Positions 27,347 through 39,658 of a stretch of DNA of 64,000 nucleotides are shown here, one piece after another; the first letter of the stretch is position 1, and every line of letters starts with the position of its first letter. The notes beneath the pieces are model-generated. The model ran no database searches. It saw only the letters and a program-made list of their open reading frames with translations, and had not been told where the DNA came from. Position numbers and translations under genes: made by a program. Source of the DNA: Alphaproteobacteria bacterium (GTDB taxonomy: Bacteria; Pseudomonadota; Alphaproteobacteria; Reyranellales; Reyranellaceae); the NCBI GenBank assembly GCA_016869975.1, contig VGCZ01000007.1, positions 62,001-126,000 on the forward strand, given 5' to 3'.

Positions 27347-28417
27347 TCACGTGGTTGGCGGTCCCCGGGAGCGGCGGAACTCGCTCGGCGTCAGCCCGGT
27401 TCTGGCCTTGAACGCGCGATTGAACGGGCCGATCGACTGGAAGCCAGCATCCAGCGCGATGGTCAAAATGGGCACGTCGTCCTGCGCCGGGTCGGCCAGA
27501 GCGGCCTCGGCCTCGGCCAGCCGGTAGCCGTTGACGAAGGCCGTGAAATTACGGTGGCCGAGTTGCTGATTGATGAGGCGTCGTAGCCGGTACTCGGGGA
27601 TCGCCATCCGCGCGGCGAGGGTCGCCATCCCGAACCCATCCTGCCGATAGCACCGCTCCCGTTCCATCAGGCCGGTGAGCAGCGCCAGCAGCGCGGCGTC
27701 GGCTGGCTCGGTCATGGGCGGTTCGGCGGGCACCGGCGGAGGAGGGAGCGCGCCGTCCGCGTCGGTCGATACGCCCAGCGCCACCATCTGCGCCGTGCTG
27801 CGCAACGTGAGGCGAGCCATGGTCACGATCGCCGCCAGGAAGAGCAGGCCGTACGACTCGACGATACGACCGGCGGCGCTGTCGATCCTGTCCTGACGCA
27901 GGTTGGCGACGATCAGCACGACGACATAGATCGCGATCAGCCCGATCAGCACCAGGCGGAAACGGCGGCGCGGCTCGATCAGGTCGGTGCCGCGGCCGAT
28001 CGCGGCCTGCCAGACCGCCATGCCGACATAGGCCAGCGACAACGCGCTGAAGATCCACCACAGGATCCGGCCGCCGACAAATAGGCACAACGCTGCGACG
28101 ATCATCGAACCCAGCCAAGGTACCACCTGCCACCACGACAGCTGGAACTCGTCGTCGAAGCAGGCGGCGGAGAACAGCCAGAACAGCGCCGGCGTCGACA
28201 TCGACACCAGACGCGACGGCGTGACCCAGGGCGCCTCGACGATCGACAACGCCGCGATCGGTTGAGCCGAGTCGACGACGTAAGCGGCCGCGCCAAGCGC
28301 CAGCAGGCATCCGGTCCAGCCGGACGGGGAACGCCTGCCGTCGCGCCACAGCATGGCGGCGAGCAGCAGGAAGAGGGCGACCGCCGCGCCGCGAGCCGCC
28401 GCGTCGAGCAGGGCCAT
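27347..28417 (-). CDS. AraC-type regulator with an N-terminal membrane domain
   Basis: A 356-aa protein with about seven hydrophobic segments in residues 5-215 (a 7TM-like sensor) and a C-terminal AraC helix-turn-helix pair (EYRLRRLINQQLGHRNFTAF, VNGYRLAEAEAALAD, TIALDAGFQSIGPFNRAFKA, TPSEFRR). Membrane-embedded AraC regulators sense an external or lipid signal. It may control the downstream hydroxylase gene. The ATG at 28417 is taken; a TTG at 28438 would overlap the upstream gene's stop. Confidence 0.82.
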   Translation of the reverse strand: MALLDAAARGAAVALFLLLAAMLWRDGRRSPSGWTGCLLALGAAAYVVDSAQPIAALSIVEAPWVTPSRLVSMSTPALFWLFSAACFDDEFQLSWWQVVPWLGSMIVAALCLFVGGRILWWIFSALSLAYVGMAVWQAAIGRGTDLIEPRRRFRLVLIGLIAIYVVVLIVANLRQDRIDSAAGRIVESYGLLFLAAIVTMARLTLRSTAQMVALGVSTDADGALPPPPVPAEPPMTEPADAALLALLTGLMERERCYRQDGFGMATLAARMAIPEYRLRRLINQQLGHRNFTAFVNGYRLAEAEAALADPAQDDVPILTIALDAGFQSIGPFNRAFKARTGLTPSEFRRSRGPPTT

Positions 28418-28434
28418 CGCGGCGGCGCCGAGAC

Positions 28435-29673
28435 TCAACGAGCCGTGAAGGACTGCATCCCGGTAATGGCCCGGCCGAGAATCAGCGCGTGCACGTCATG
28501 GGTGCCTTCGTAGGTGTTGACCGCCTCGAGGTTCATGACGTGGCGGATGACGTGGTACTCGTCCGACACGCCATTGCCGCCGTGCATGTCGCGCGCCTGG
28601 CGGGCGATGTCGAGCGCCTTGCCGCAGTTGTTGCGCTTGATCAGGGAGATCATCTCCGGCTGCGCCTTGCCCTCGTCCTTCAGGCGGCCGACGCGCAGGC
28701 AGGCCTGAAGCCCCAGCGCGATCTCGGTCTGCATGTCGGCGAGCTTCTTCTGGATCAGCTGGTTAGCGGCCAGCGGCCGGCCGAACTGCTTGCGCTCCAC
28801 CGTGTAGTCGCGCGCGCGCATCCAGCAGAACTCGGCGGCGCCCATGGCGCCCCAGGCGATGCCGTAACGCGCGTTGTTGAGGCAGCCGAACGGCCCGCCC
28901 AGACCGGAGACGTTGGGCAGCAGGTTCTCCTCCGGCACCATCACGTCGCTCAGCATGATGCCGCCGGTGACCGAGGCGCGCAGGCTGAACTTGCCCTCGA
29001 TCTTGGGCGTCTCGAAGCCCTTCATGCCGCGCTCGAGGATGAAGCCGCGGATCGCGCCGTCGTCAGTCTTGGCCCACACCACGGCGACGTCGGCGATCGG
29101 GCTGTTGGTGATCCACATCTTGGCGCCGTTGAGCTTGTAGCCGCCCGGAACCTTGGTCGCCTTGGTGATCATGCTGCCGGGATCGGAGCCGTGGTCGGGC
29201 TCGGTCAGACCGAAGCAGCCCACCCACTCACCCGTGGCGAGCCTGGGCAGGAACTTCATGCGCTGCTCCTCGGTGCCGTAGGCGTAGATCGGGTGCATCA
29301 CCAGCGAGGACTGCACGCTCATCGCCGAGCGGTAGCCGGAATCGACGCGCTCGACCTCTCGCGCAACCAGGCCGTAGACGGTGTAGCTCGAGCCGGCGCA
29401 GCCGTACTTCTCCGGCAGGGTGCTGCCGAGCAGACCCAACGCGCCCATCTCGGTCATGATCTCGCGATGGAACTTCTCGTGCCGGTTGGCCTCGATCACC
29501 CGGCTCATCAGCCTGTCTTGGCAGTAGTCGCGCGCGGCGTCGCGGATGGCGCGCTCCTCCTCGCTGAGCTGATCGTCGAGGAAGAACGGATCCTGCCAAT
29601 CGAAGGGCGCGGCGCCTTCCTTGATGCCCTTGGCGTTGGCGGCCTTCACGGCGCTGGCGATGGCGGACGACAT
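28435..29673 (-). CDS. gcdH: Glutaryl-CoA dehydrogenase
   Basis: A 412-aa flavoenzyme that oxidises and decarboxylates glutaryl-CoA to crotonyl-CoA in lysine and tryptophan breakdown. It has [65 protein letters not shown] and the catalytic-glutamate motif [20 protein letters not shown] that separates GcdH from other acyl-CoA dehydrogenases. The full length fits the family. It is divergent from the liv operon. Confidence 0.94.
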   Translation of the reverse strand: MSSAIASAVKAANAKGIKEGAAPFDWQDPFFLDDQLSEEERAIRDAARDYCQDRLMSRVIEANRHEKFHREIMTEMGALGLLGSTLPEKYGCAGSSYTVYGLVAREVERVDSGYRSAMSVQSSLVMHPIYAYGTEEQRMKFLPRLATGEWVGCFGLTEPDHGSDPGSMITKATKVPGGYKLNGAKMWITNSPIADVAVVWAKTDDGAIRGFILERGMKGFETPKIEGKFSLRASVTGGIMLSDVMVPEENLLPNVSGLGGPFGCLNNARYGIAWGAMGAAEFCWMRARDYTVERKQFGRPLAANQLIQKKLADMQTEIALGLQACLRVGRLKDEGKAQPEMISLIKRNNCGKALDIARQARDMHGGNGVSDEYHVIRHVMNLEAVNTYEGTHDVHALILGRAITGMQSFTAR

Positions 29674-29769
29674 GGCTGTTCTCGCTGTTTCTTCAGTCGG
29701 GGTGACGGTCGGTGGCCCTCTTAACAGAGGCGGGCGCGGCGATCCACGCCGGCTGTGAGTCCTCGCCGC

Positions 29770-29798
29770 TTGCCCCCCGGCGGATGATCGGGTTTATA
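29770..29798 (+). promoter_or_regulatory. Candidate promoter of the liv operon
   Basis: TTGCCC at 29770-29775 and TTTATA at 29793-29798 are 17 bases apart, upstream of livH and in the 151-bp gap shared with gcdH. The -35 box is weak and no operator is clear, so this is a suggestion only. Confidence 0.3.
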
Positions 29799-29824
29799 TC
29801 GATACAATCAAGACACGGGGGCGC

Positions 29825-30739
<915 letters not shown>

Positions 30740-30740
30740 G

Positions 30741-32209
<1,469 letters not shown>

Positions 32210-32213
<4 letters not shown>

Positions 32214-33028
32214 CCGCGCCGCTCATCCGCGTCCAGCACCTCACCATGCGCTTCGGCGGCTTGGTGGCGATCGACAACGTGTCGTTCGAGGGCGCGCCCG
32301 GGGCGATCACCGCCATAATCGGCCCCAACGGCGCCGGCAAGACGACGGTGTTCAACTGCATCACCGGTTTCTACCGGCCGACGGTCGGCCGCCTGGCGCT
32401 GAATCACGCGGGCGGCGAGTTCCTGCTCGAGCGCATGCCCGGCCACGAGATCGCCCGGCGCGCGAAAGTGGCGCGCACCTTCCAGAACATCCGCCTGTTT
32501 CCCGGCATGAGCGTGCTGGAGAACCTGCTGGTGGCACAGCACAACAAGCTGATGCTGGCCTCGGGCTACAGCGTGCTGGGCATCCTCGGCGTGGGCGGCT
32601 ACGGCGCGGCCGAGCGCGCCGCGATCGACAAGGCGCGCGGCTGGCTCGAGCGCATCGGCCTGCTCGAGCACGCCGATCGCCGGGCCGGCGAGTTACCCTA
32701 TGGCAGCCAACGCCGCCTGGAGATCGCGCGTGCGATGTGCACCGATCCGGTCCTGCTGTGCCTGGACGAGCCGGCGGCCGGTTTGAACAACCGCGAGTCG
32801 GCCGAACTCAACGAGCTGCTGCTGTCGATCCGCGAGCGCGACAAGGTCGGCGTGCTGCTGATCGAGCACGACATGAGCGTGGTGATGACGATCTCCGACC
32901 ACATCGTCGTGCTCGACTACGGCCGCAAGATCGCCGAGGGCGCGCCGGCCCAGGTGCGCGGCGATCCCGCCGTGATCCGCGCCTATCTCGGCGAGGACGA
33001 GACGACGCCGGAGGCGGCACATGGTTGA
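32210..33028 (+). CDS. livG: Branched-chain amino acid ABC transporter ATPase LivG
   Basis: A 272-aa ABC ATPase with Walker [21 protein letters not shown], the LivG-type insert [20 protein letters not shown], the signature [15 protein letters not shown] (divergent form of LSGGQ) and Walker [16 protein letters not shown], followed by IEHDMSVVM. It powers transport together with LivF. The ATG at 32210 overlaps livM; the open frame continuing from 31073 is antisense-like overlap with livM. Confidence 0.95.
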
Positions 33029-33740
33029 GCCCATGTTGCGCGTCGAGGGCGTCGAGACCTTCTACGGCGCCATCCAGGCGCTGCGCGGCGTCGACATCGA
33101 GGTCAATCGCGGCGAGATCGTCACCCTGATCGGCGCCAATGGCGCCGGCAAGTCGACCCTGCTGATGACCATCTGCGGCTCGCCCAAGGCGCGGACGGGC
33201 AGGGTTCTGTTCGAGGGTCGCGACATCACCGGGCTGCCGACTTTCGAGATCGTGCGGTCGGGCGTGGCGCAAGTGCCCGAAGGCCGCCGCATCTTCGCGC
33301 GCATGACTGTCTACGAGAATCTGCAGATGGGCGCGACCTTCGCCGATCCGAGCCATTTCGCGCACGACATCGACCGCGTCTTCGCGCTGTTCCCGCGCCT
33401 GAAGGAACGGCGCGACCAGCGCGGCGGCACGCTGTCGGGTGGCGAGCAGCAGATGCTGGCGATCGGCCGCGCTCTCATGAGCCGTCCCCGCCTGCTGTTG
33501 CTCGACGAGCCCTCGCTCGGCCTGGCGCCGCTGATCGTCAAGCAGATATTCGACATCATCGGCGCCATCGCGCGCGAGGAGGGCGTCACCGTGTTCCTGG
33601 TAGAGCAGAACGCCCATCGCGCGCTCAACCTCGCCGATCGCGGCTACGTCATGGTCAACGGCCGCATCACCTTGAGCGGCGGCGGCAAGGAATTGCTCGC
33701 CAACGACGACGTGCGCTCGGCCTATCTGGGTGGCCATTGA
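33021..33740 (+). CDS. livF: Branched-chain amino acid ABC transporter ATPase LivF
   Basis: A 239-aa ABC ATPase: Walker A IGANGAGKSTLLMTICGSPK, the LivF-type VPEGRRIFARMTVYENLQMG, LSGGEQQMLAIGRALMSRPR and Walker B LLLLDEPSLGLAPLIVKQIF, then LVEQNAHRALNLADRGYVM. It forms a pair with LivG. It overlaps livG by eight bases and the following small membrane gene by one base. Confidence 0.95.
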   Translation: MVEPMLRVEGVETFYGAIQALRGVDIEVNRGEIVTLIGANGAGKSTLLMTICGSPKARTGRVLFEGRDITGLPTFEIVRSGVAQVPEGRRIFARMTVYENLQMGATFADPSHFAHDIDRVFALFPRLKERRDQRGGTLSGGEQQMLAIGRALMSRPRLLLLDEPSLGLAPLIVKQIFDIIGAIAREEGVTVFLVEQNAHRALNLADRGYVMVNGRITLSGGGKELLANDDVRSAYLGGH

Positions 33741-34096
33741 TGAACGAGATGCTGCCCTGGCTCGGCAACACGCCGTGGCGCTGGCTGCTGACCCTGGTGG
33801 CGCTGGTGCTGCCGGCGGCGCTGGCGACCGGGCGCGGCGTCGCCATCACCTGGCGGCCGGGTTGGCAGGTTGTGGTCTATGCCGCGTTGCTGGCGGCGGC
33901 GCATCGCTTCATCGACTACGCGCTTTCGGAGGGCTCTTTGTGGGCCCTGGGCGGCTTCTTCCTCGCCTGGGCGGCGCTGGCCGCCGCCGGGCTGGCGATG
34001 CATCGCGCCACGCGCGCGGCGATGATGGTGGCGCAATACCCCTGGCTGCACGCCCGCGACGGGCTATTCGGCTGGCGCGACAGAGCCGGGGATTGA
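33740..34096 (+). CDS. DUF6867-type small membrane protein downstream of livF
   Basis: A 118-aa protein with three hydrophobic segments and the conserved-looking ATGRGVAITWRPGWQVVVYA, HRFIDYALSEGSLW and MMVAQYPWLHARDGLFGWR. I recognise it as the small membrane family (DUF6867) that commonly follows liv genes in alphaproteobacteria. A helper or assembly role in branched-chain amino acid uptake is inferred from its operon position only. Its ATG overlaps the livF stop (TGATG). Confidence 0.8.
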   Translation: MNEMLPWLGNTPWRWLLTLVALVLPAALATGRGVAITWRPGWQVVVYAALLAAAHRFIDYALSEGSLWALGGFFLAWAALAAAGLAMHRATRAAMMVAQYPWLHARDGLFGWRDRAGD

Positions 34097-34194
34097 TCGC
34101 CGTCGGCGCTTGGCGGCGCGCGCCGGGCGAACTAAGGTTTGGCCAGAAGACGGCGCGCTTTCGGCCGTCGGCGACGTTTAAGGGAGACAATCCG

Positions 34195-35316
34195 ATGAAA
34201 CGGTTCTTCGTCACGTTGGGCACCGCGACGGCGGTCGCCATCGCCTTGGGCGCCAGCGCCGGCTGGGCGCAGATCAAGATTGGCGCCGCCGGTCCGATGA
34301 CCGGCTCGAACGCGGCGTTCGGCGAGCAGATGCGCCGCGGCGCGCAGATGGCGATCGCCGATATCAACGCCGCCGGTGGCGTGAACGGTCAGCAGCTGCA
34401 GCTGGTGATCGGCGACGACGCCTGCGATCCCAAGCAGGCTACGGCCGTGGCCAACAAGATGGTCACCGACAAGGTTGTCTTCATCGCCGGGCATTTCTGC
34501 TCGAGCTCCTCGATCCCGGCCTCGAAGATCTACAAGGAAGCCCGCATCCTGCAGATCACCCCGGCCTCGACCAACCCGCGCCTGACCGACGAGGGCGCCG
34601 CCGAGGGCAACAAGGCACTGTTCCGCACCTGCGGTCGCGACGACGCGCAGGGCATGGTGGTCGCCACCTATTTGCTGAAGCATCACAAGGGCAAGAAGGT
34701 CGCCATCCTGCACGACAAGTCGACCTACGGTAAGGGCGTCGCCGACGAGACCAAGAAGGCGATGAACGCCGGCGGCATGCGCGAGACGATGTACGAGGCC
34801 TACACGGCCGGCGACAAGGACTTCACCGCGCTGATCAACAAGATGAAGCAGGCCGGCGTGCAGATCATCGTGCTCGGCGGCTACCACACCGAGGGCGCGC
34901 TGATCATCAAGCAGTCGCGCGAGCAGGGCCTGGCGGCCCAGATGGTGGGCTTCGATTCGCTCGAGACGGCCGAGTTCGGCCAGCTGGGCGGCGCCGCCAC
35001 CAACGGCGTGCTGATGTCCTTCCCGCCCAAGGCGGAGAACGACCCGGCCAACGCCGCGCTGGTCAAGAAGTTCCGCGACGCCAAGTACGAGCCGGAGGGC
35101 TACACCCTCTTCACCTACGCCGCCGTGAAGGTGTGGGCCGACGCCGCCAACAAGGCGAAGGCGACCGACGCCGCCGCCGTGTCGACCGCGCTGCGCTCCC
35201 AGAAATGGTCCAGCGCCGTCGGTGCGCTCGAGTTCGACGCAAAGGGCGACGTCAAGAACGCCGCCTATGACATCTACGTCTGGAAGGACGGCAAGTCGCA
35301 CCCGTCGACCAAGTAG
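34195..35316 (+). CDS. livK: Branched-chain amino acid substrate-binding protein
   Basis: A 373-aa periplasmic binding protein with a signal peptide (residues 1-25, ending GWAQ) and the Leu/Ile/Val-binding fold: IKIGAAGPMTGSNAAFGEQM, RRGAQMAIADINAAGGVNG, FIAGHFCSSSSIPASKIY, ILQITPASTNPRLTDEG and VAILHDKSTYGKGVADETK. It delivers branched-chain amino acids or related ligands to LivHM. It follows the membrane gene by 98 bp, with its own AGGGAGA site, and ends just before a strong terminator. Confidence 0.93.
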   Translation: MKRFFVTLGTATAVAIALGASAGWAQIKIGAAGPMTGSNAAFGEQMRRGAQMAIADINAAGGVNGQQLQLVIGDDACDPKQATAVANKMVTDKVVFIAGHFCSSSSIPASKIYKEARILQITPASTNPRLTDEGAAEGNKALFRTCGRDDAQGMVVATYLLKHHKGKKVAILHDKSTYGKGVADETKKAMNAGGMRETMYEAYTAGDKDFTALINKMKQAGVQIIVLGGYHTEGALIIKQSREQGLAAQMVGFDSLETAEFGQLGGAATNGVLMSFPPKAENDPANAALVKKFRDAKYEPEGYTLFTYAAVKVWADAANKAKATDAAAVSTALRSQKWSSAVGALEFDAKGDVKNAAYDIYVWKDGKSHPSTK

Positions 35317-35339
35317 GCCGCTACGGCTAGTCTGTGGAC

Positions 35340-35374
35340 CGGCCCGGCGGGCGACCGCCGGGCCGTTCTGTTTT
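35340..35374 (+). terminator. Rho-independent terminator of the liv operon
   Basis: A perfect 10-bp GC stem (GGCCCGGCGG / CCGCCGGGCC) with a GCGA tetraloop, followed by GTTCTGTTTT, lies 24 bp after the livK stop. Confidence 0.85.
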
Positions 35375-35400
35375 CGCCGTGATTTCAATATGTTGACCCG

Positions 35401-35421
35401 CGCACAACAAGTGCTTGTGCG
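35401..35421. repeat. Short inverted repeat upstream of rpiB
   Basis: CGCACAA and TTGTGCG (7 bp each) flank a 7-base loop, just after a TTGACC that could be a -35 box. It may be an operator or a hairpin in the leader of the rpiB-glyA operon. The rest of 35375-35490 shows no gene. Confidence 0.4.
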
Positions 35422-35490
35422 AGGTTGGCGGGGCCGCGCGAGATATGGTATCGGTGCCACTCCGGGTACAGTAATGGGTCATTCGCGCCG

Positions 35491-35934
35491 ATGGCCGCGC
35501 AAACCATAGTGATGGCGTCGGATCACGCCGGCTTCGAATTGAAGGAACTGCTGAAGGGCGACCTGAAGGCGGCGGGCCGCGACGTGCTCGATCTGGGGGT
35601 CAACTCGACCGCCTCGGTCGACTACCCCGACTATGGCTTGGCGCTCGCCCAGGCGATCCGCGACGGCAGGGCGGGCCGCGGCGTGCTGGTCTGCGGCACC
35701 GGCATCGGCATCGCCATCGCCGCCAACCGCGAGCCCTCGGTGCGCGCCGCCGTCGTCCACGACGTCACCAGCGCCCGCCTGACCCGCCAGCACAACGACG
35801 CCAACGTCATGGCGCTGGGTGCCCGGCTGATCGGCGCCGAGGTCGCCCGCGACTGCCTGCGCGTCTTCCTCGACACCCCCTTCGAAGGCGGCCGTCACGC
35901 CGCCCGCGTCGCCAAGCTCGCAAGGAGCGCGTGA
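35491..35934 (+). CDS. rpiB: Ribose-5-phosphate isomerase B
   Basis: A 147-aa LacAB/RpiB-family enzyme interconverting ribose 5-phosphate and ribulose 5-phosphate. It has the N-terminal [17 protein letters not shown], the catalytic cysteine C68 in VLVC68[12 protein letters not shown] and the C-terminal [19 protein letters not shown] with the arginine region. The ATG at 35491 was chosen because it starts the family's first strand. It overlaps glyA by one base and shares its operon. Confidence 0.95.
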   Translation: MAAQTIVMASDHAGFELKELLKGDLKAAGRDVLDLGVNSTASVDYPDYGLALAQAIRDGRAGRGVLVCGTGIGIAIAANREPSVRAAVVHDVTSARLTRQHNDANVMALGARLIGAEVARDCLRVFLDTPFEGGRHAARVAKLARSA

Positions 35935-37229
35935 TGAACGCCACCATCCTCGACAGCCGCTTCTTCTCGGCCGACCTCGCCGCCAGCGATCCCGAGGTGA
36001 AGCATGCGCTCGACGGCGAGCTCAACCGTCAGCGCGACTGGATCGAGCTCATCGCCTCGGAGAACATCGTCTCGAAGGCGGTGCTCGAGGCGCAGGGCTC
36101 GGTGCTGACCAACAAATACGCCGAGGGCTACCCAGGCCGGCGCTACTACGGCGGCTGCGAGGAGGTCGACAAGGTCGAAGCGCTGGCCATCGCGCGCGCC
36201 TGCAAGCTGTTCGATTGCGCCTTCGCCAACGTCCAGCCGCATTCCGGCGCGCAGGCCAACCAGGCGGTGTTCTTCGCCCTGATGAAGCCGGGCGACATGT
36301 TCCTCGGCATGTCGCTCAACGAGGGCGGCCATCTCACCCACGGCTCGCCGGTCAACCAGTCTGGCAAGTGGTTCAATGTCGTCTCTTATGGCGTGAAGCC
36401 CGACACGCAGCTGATCGACTACGATCGCATGGAAGCGATGGCGCGCCAGCACAAGCCGAAGCTGATCCTCGCCGGCGCCTCGGCCTATTCGCGCACCATC
36501 GACTTCGCGCGCTTCCGCAAGGTGGCCGACGAGATCGGCGCCTTCTTCATGGTCGACATGGCGCACTACGCGGGTCTGGTCGCCGCGGGCGCCTATCCCA
36601 GCCCACTGCCGCACGCCCATGTCGTCACCACGACGACGCACAAGACGCTGCGTGGTCCTCGCGGCGGCATGATCCTCAGCAACGATCAGGAGCTGGGCAA
36701 GAAGATCAACTCCGCCGTCTTCCCCGGCCTGCAAGGCGGCCCGCTGATGCACGTGATCGCCGCCAAGGCGGTGTCGTTCGGCGAGGCGCTGCGGCCGGAG
36801 TTCAAGACCTACGGCCACCGCACGGTCGAGAACGCGCGCGCGCTGGCGGCGTCGCTGATCGAGCGCGGCCTGGCGATCGTCTCCGGCGGCACCGACAGCC
36901 ACGTCATGCTGGTCGATCTGCGGCCCAAGCGCACGACCGGCACGATCGCCGAGAAGGCGCTCGACCGCGCCGGTATCACCACCAACAAGAACGGCATCCC
37001 CAACGACCCCGAGAAGCCGGCGGTGACCTCGGGCATCCGTCTGGGCTCGCCGGCCGGCACGACGCGCGGCTTCGGCCCCGCCGAGTTCCGCCAAATCGGC
37101 CATCTCATCGCCGACGTGCTCGACGGCCTCGCGGCCAACAGCGCCGACGGCAATCGCCTCGTTGAACAGGAAGTACGCGGCAAGGCGCTCGCGCTATGCC
37201 GCCGCTTCCCGATCTACGGAGGCGCCTGA
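35934..37229 (+). CDS. glyA: Serine hydroxymethyltransferase
   Basis: A 431-aa PLP enzyme converting serine and tetrahydrofolate to glycine and 5,10-methylene-THF. Motifs: [35 protein letters not shown], and the PLP lysine K237 in VVTTTTHK237[10 protein letters not shown]. Length and motif order are standard. The ATG at 35934 overlaps the rpiB stop (TGATG). It leads into nrdR after 49 bp. Confidence 0.97.
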   Translation: MNATILDSRFFSADLAASDPEVKHALDGELNRQRDWIELIASENIVSKAVLEAQGSVLTNKYAEGYPGRRYYGGCEEVDKVEALAIARACKLFDCAFANVQPHSGAQANQAVFFALMKPGDMFLGMSLNEGGHLTHGSPVNQSGKWFNVVSYGVKPDTQLIDYDRMEAMARQHKPKLILAGASAYSRTIDFARFRKVADEIGAFFMVDMAHYAGLVAAGAYPSPLPHAHVVTTTTHKTLRGPRGGMILSNDQELGKKINSAVFPGLQGGPLMHVIAAKAVSFGEALRPEFKTYGHRTVENARALAASLIERGLAIVSGGTDSHVMLVDLRPKRTTGTIAEKALDRAGITTNKNGIPNDPEKPAVTSGIRLGSPAGTTRGFGPAEFRQIGHLIADVLDGLAANSADGNRLVEQEVRGKALALCRRFPIYGGA

Positions 37230-37278
37230 GCGGCCCTCACAAGACCGCCAGACGACAGGGACCTAACGGGGGATTCGA

Positions 37279-37740
37279 ATGCGTTGTCCGTTCTGCGGCA
37301 ATGACGACACCCAGGTGAAGGACTCGCGTCCCACCGAGGACAACTCCGCCATCCGCCGCCGGCGCTATTGCCCGGCCTGCGGCTCGCGCTTCACCACTTT
37401 CGAGCGCGTGCAGCTGCGCGAGCTCACCGTCGTGAAGAAGAACGGCCAGCGCGTCGCCTTCGATCGCGACAAGCTGGCGCGCTCGATCGTCACCGCCTGC
37501 CGCAAGCGCCCAGTCGATCCCGAGCGCATCGAGCGCGTGGTCAACGGCATCGTGCGCCGGCTGGAAAGCTCGGGCGAGAGCGAGATCGCCTCGACGCAGA
37601 TCGGCGAGCTGGTGATGGATGCGCTGCGTGCGCTCGACCCGGTCGCCTATGTCCGCTTCGCCTCGGTCTACAAGAACTTCCGCGAGGCCAAGGACTTCGA
37701 GGATTTCGTCAGCGACCTCAACGAGATCGACAACGATTGA
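37279..37740 (+). CDS. nrdR: Transcriptional repressor NrdR
   Basis: A 153-aa repressor of ribonucleotide reductase genes. It has the zinc ribbon [19 protein letters not shown] with [16 protein letters not shown] (two CxxC pairs), followed by an ATP-cone domain ([20 protein letters not shown]). It binds ATP/dATP and NrdR boxes; no box is visible in this window. The glyA-nrdR-rib order is common in alphaproteobacteria. Confidence 0.96.
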   Translation: MRCPFCGNDDTQVKDSRPTEDNSAIRRRRYCPACGSRFTTFERVQLRELTVVKKNGQRVAFDRDKLARSIVTACRKRPVDPERIERVVNGIVRRLESSGESEIASTQIGELVMDALRALDPVAYVRFASVYKNFREAKDFEDFVSDLNEIDND

Positions 37741-37930
37741 GGCGCCAGGCCCTGGAGCACGTTTCGATCGACCCGACCGGCCCATCGACCCACAATGTCC
37801 GCCCTCCCTGTCGGGGCGGGGCGATCGCATGTGGTTTGCGGGTTGCCTTCGGGCCGCGCCACTGTAGTGGTGCGTCCGCGACCTTGAGGACCATGTGCGG
37901 CAGCCCCGCGGCCCGGGCGAGGGCAACGGC

Positions 37931-39034
37931 GTGAGCGGCGACGACCACGCCTTCATGGATGGCGCGCTCGCGTTGGCGCGGCGGGGGATGGGCGAGACAT
38001 GGCCCAACCCGACGGTCGGCTGCGTATTCGTACGCGACGGCCGGGTGATCGCGCGCGGTCGCACCGCGCGCGGTGGCCGGCCGCACGCCGAGGCCGCCGC
38101 GATCGAGGCCGCGCGCGTCGTTGGCCTCGACCTCGCCGGAACCACCGCCTATGTCAGCCTCGAGCCGTGCTCGCATCACGGCCGCACGCCGCCCTGCGCC
38201 GACGCGCTGGTCGAGGTGAAGGTGGCGCGCGTGGTGGTCGCGACCGGCGATCCCGATCCGCGCGTGGCCGGCGGTGGGCTGAAGCGGCTGCGCGACGCCG
38301 GCATCGCGGTCCTCGAGGGCGTCCGGAGCGCCGAGGCCGACGAGATCAACGCCGGCTTCTTCCAGCGCGTGCGCCAGGGTCGGCCGCTGGTGACCCTGAA
38401 GCTCGCGACCTCGCTCGATGGCCGCATCGCCACAATGACGGGCGAGAGCAAGTGGATCACCGGGCCGGACGCGCGGGCCTGGGGCCAGCTCCTGCGCGCC
38501 ACCCACGACGCCATCATGGTCGGCATTGGCACGGCGGCGGCGGACGACCCGGAGCTGACCTGCCGGCTGCCCGGCCTCGGCGATCGCTCGCCGGTGCGCA
38601 TCGTGATCGACAGTGCGGCGCGGTTGGCGCTCGACAGCAAGCTGGTGAGCGGCGCGAAACAGGTGCCGGTGTGGCTGGTGTGCGGCGAGGCGGCGAACAC
38701 GTCGGCGCTCGCAGCGACCGGGGTGGAGATCGTCAAGGTGCCGGCGACATGGTCGGGCACCGTCGACCTGGCGGCGGCGCTGGCGGCGCTGGGCGGCCGT
38801 GGTCTGACCCGCGTGCTCGTCGAGGGCGGCGGCCGGCTGGCGGCATCGCTGCTGGCAGCCAATCTGGTCGACCGGCTGGCGATCTTCCGGTCCGGCGTGG
38901 TGATCGGCGGCGACGGGCTGGCGGCGGTCGCCGGCTATGGCCTGGAAAAGCTCGATCTCGCACGGCGGTACACTAGGCAATCGCTACAGGAAATCGGTGC
39001 CGACACGCTGGAAACCTGGGCGCGAGGTCACTAG
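37931..39034 (+). CDS. ribD: Bifunctional riboflavin biosynthesis deaminase/reductase
   Basis: A 367-aa enzyme for two steps of riboflavin synthesis. The deaminase domain has the zinc motifs HAEAAAIEAA and PCSHHGRTPPCADAL plus NPTVGCVFVRDG; the reductase domain has VTLKLATSLDGRIATM, GESKWITGPDAR and VLVEGGGRLAASLL. The GTG at 37931 follows GAGGG; upstream alternatives exist. The 190 bases before it contain no FMN riboswitch that I can see. First of the rib genes here. Confidence 0.94.
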   Translation: MSGDDHAFMDGALALARRGMGETWPNPTVGCVFVRDGRVIARGRTARGGRPHAEAAAIEAARVVGLDLAGTTAYVSLEPCSHHGRTPPCADALVEVKVARVVVATGDPDPRVAGGGLKRLRDAGIAVLEGVRSAEADEINAGFFQRVRQGRPLVTLKLATSLDGRIATMTGESKWITGPDARAWGQLLRATHDAIMVGIGTAAADDPELTCRLPGLGDRSPVRIVIDSAARLALDSKLVSGAKQVPVWLVCGEAANTSALAATGVEIVKVPATWSGTVDLAAALAALGGRGLTRVLVEGGGRLAASLLAANLVDRLAIFRSGVVIGGDGLAAVAGYGLEKLDLARRYTRQSLQEIGADTLETWARGH

Positions 39035-39043
39035 GTTCCGGCC

Positions 39044-39658
39044 ATGTTCACGGGCATCATCACCGATATCGGCGAGGTCACCGCCGTCGTGGCCGGCGGC
39101 CAGACCGGCGATCAGCGTTTCACCATCGCCACGCGCTTCGACATGGACGATGTCAACCTCGGCGCCTCGATCGCGTGTTCCGGCTGTTGCCTGACGGTGA
39201 CGACCAAGGGTAAGGCGAACGGCCGCGGCTGGTTCACCGTCGACGTATCGGGCGAGTCGCTGTCGAAGACCACCTTGGGCACCTGGGCGGCCGGCCGTCG
39301 CATCAACCTGGAGCGCTCGCTGAAGTTCGGCGACGAGCTGGGCGGCCATCTGGTCTACGGCCATGTCGATGGCGTGGCGCGCATCGCCTCGATCACGCCC
39401 GAAGGCGGCAGCCAGCGCTATGTCTTCAACGCGCCGCCGGCGCTCCAGGCCTTCATCGCTTCGAAGGGCTCGGTGGCGATCGACGGCGTGTCGCTGACGG
39501 TCAATGAGGTCGACGGCGCGCGCTTCGGCGTCAACATCATCCCGCATACCCAGCGCGAGACCACGTTCGGCGCGGCGCGCGCCGGCGATCCGGTCAATCT
39601 TGAGGTCGACATGCTGGCGCGATACGTTGCTCGCCAGCTCGAGGGGAGATCGTCATGA
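39044..39658 (+). CDS. ribE: Riboflavin synthase, alpha subunit
   Basis: A 204-aa protein with the two lumazine-binding repeats: MFTGIITDIGEVTAVV and then CSGCCLTVT, and the second with LGGHLVYGHVDGVARI and SIDGVSLTVNE-like text (AIDGVSLTVNEVDG). It dismutates two lumazines to riboflavin. It starts 9 bp after ribD and overlaps the next gene by four bases. Confidence 0.96.
   Translation: MFTGIITDIGEVTAVVAGGQTGDQRFTIATRFDMDDVNLGASIACSGCCLTVTTKGKANGRGWFTVDVSGESLSKTTLGTWAAGRRINLERSLKFGDELGGHLVYGHVDGVARIASITPEGGSQRYVFNAPPALQAFIASKGSVAIDGVSLTVNEVDGARFGVNIIPHTQRETTFGAARAGDPVNLEVDMLARYVARQLEGRSS

Noticed and set aside
28489-29724. 411-aa open frame antisense to gcdH
   Set aside because: Composition is His/Gly/Ala rich with no motif; gcdH on the other strand is complete.
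34132-35460. 442-aa open frame antisense to livK
   Set aside because: It is the mirror of a clear substrate-binding protein gene and runs through the terminator; no domain visible.
37741-37930. FMN riboswitch before ribD
   Set aside because: I looked for the conserved RFN core and did not see it; the gap shows only GC-rich text without the pattern.
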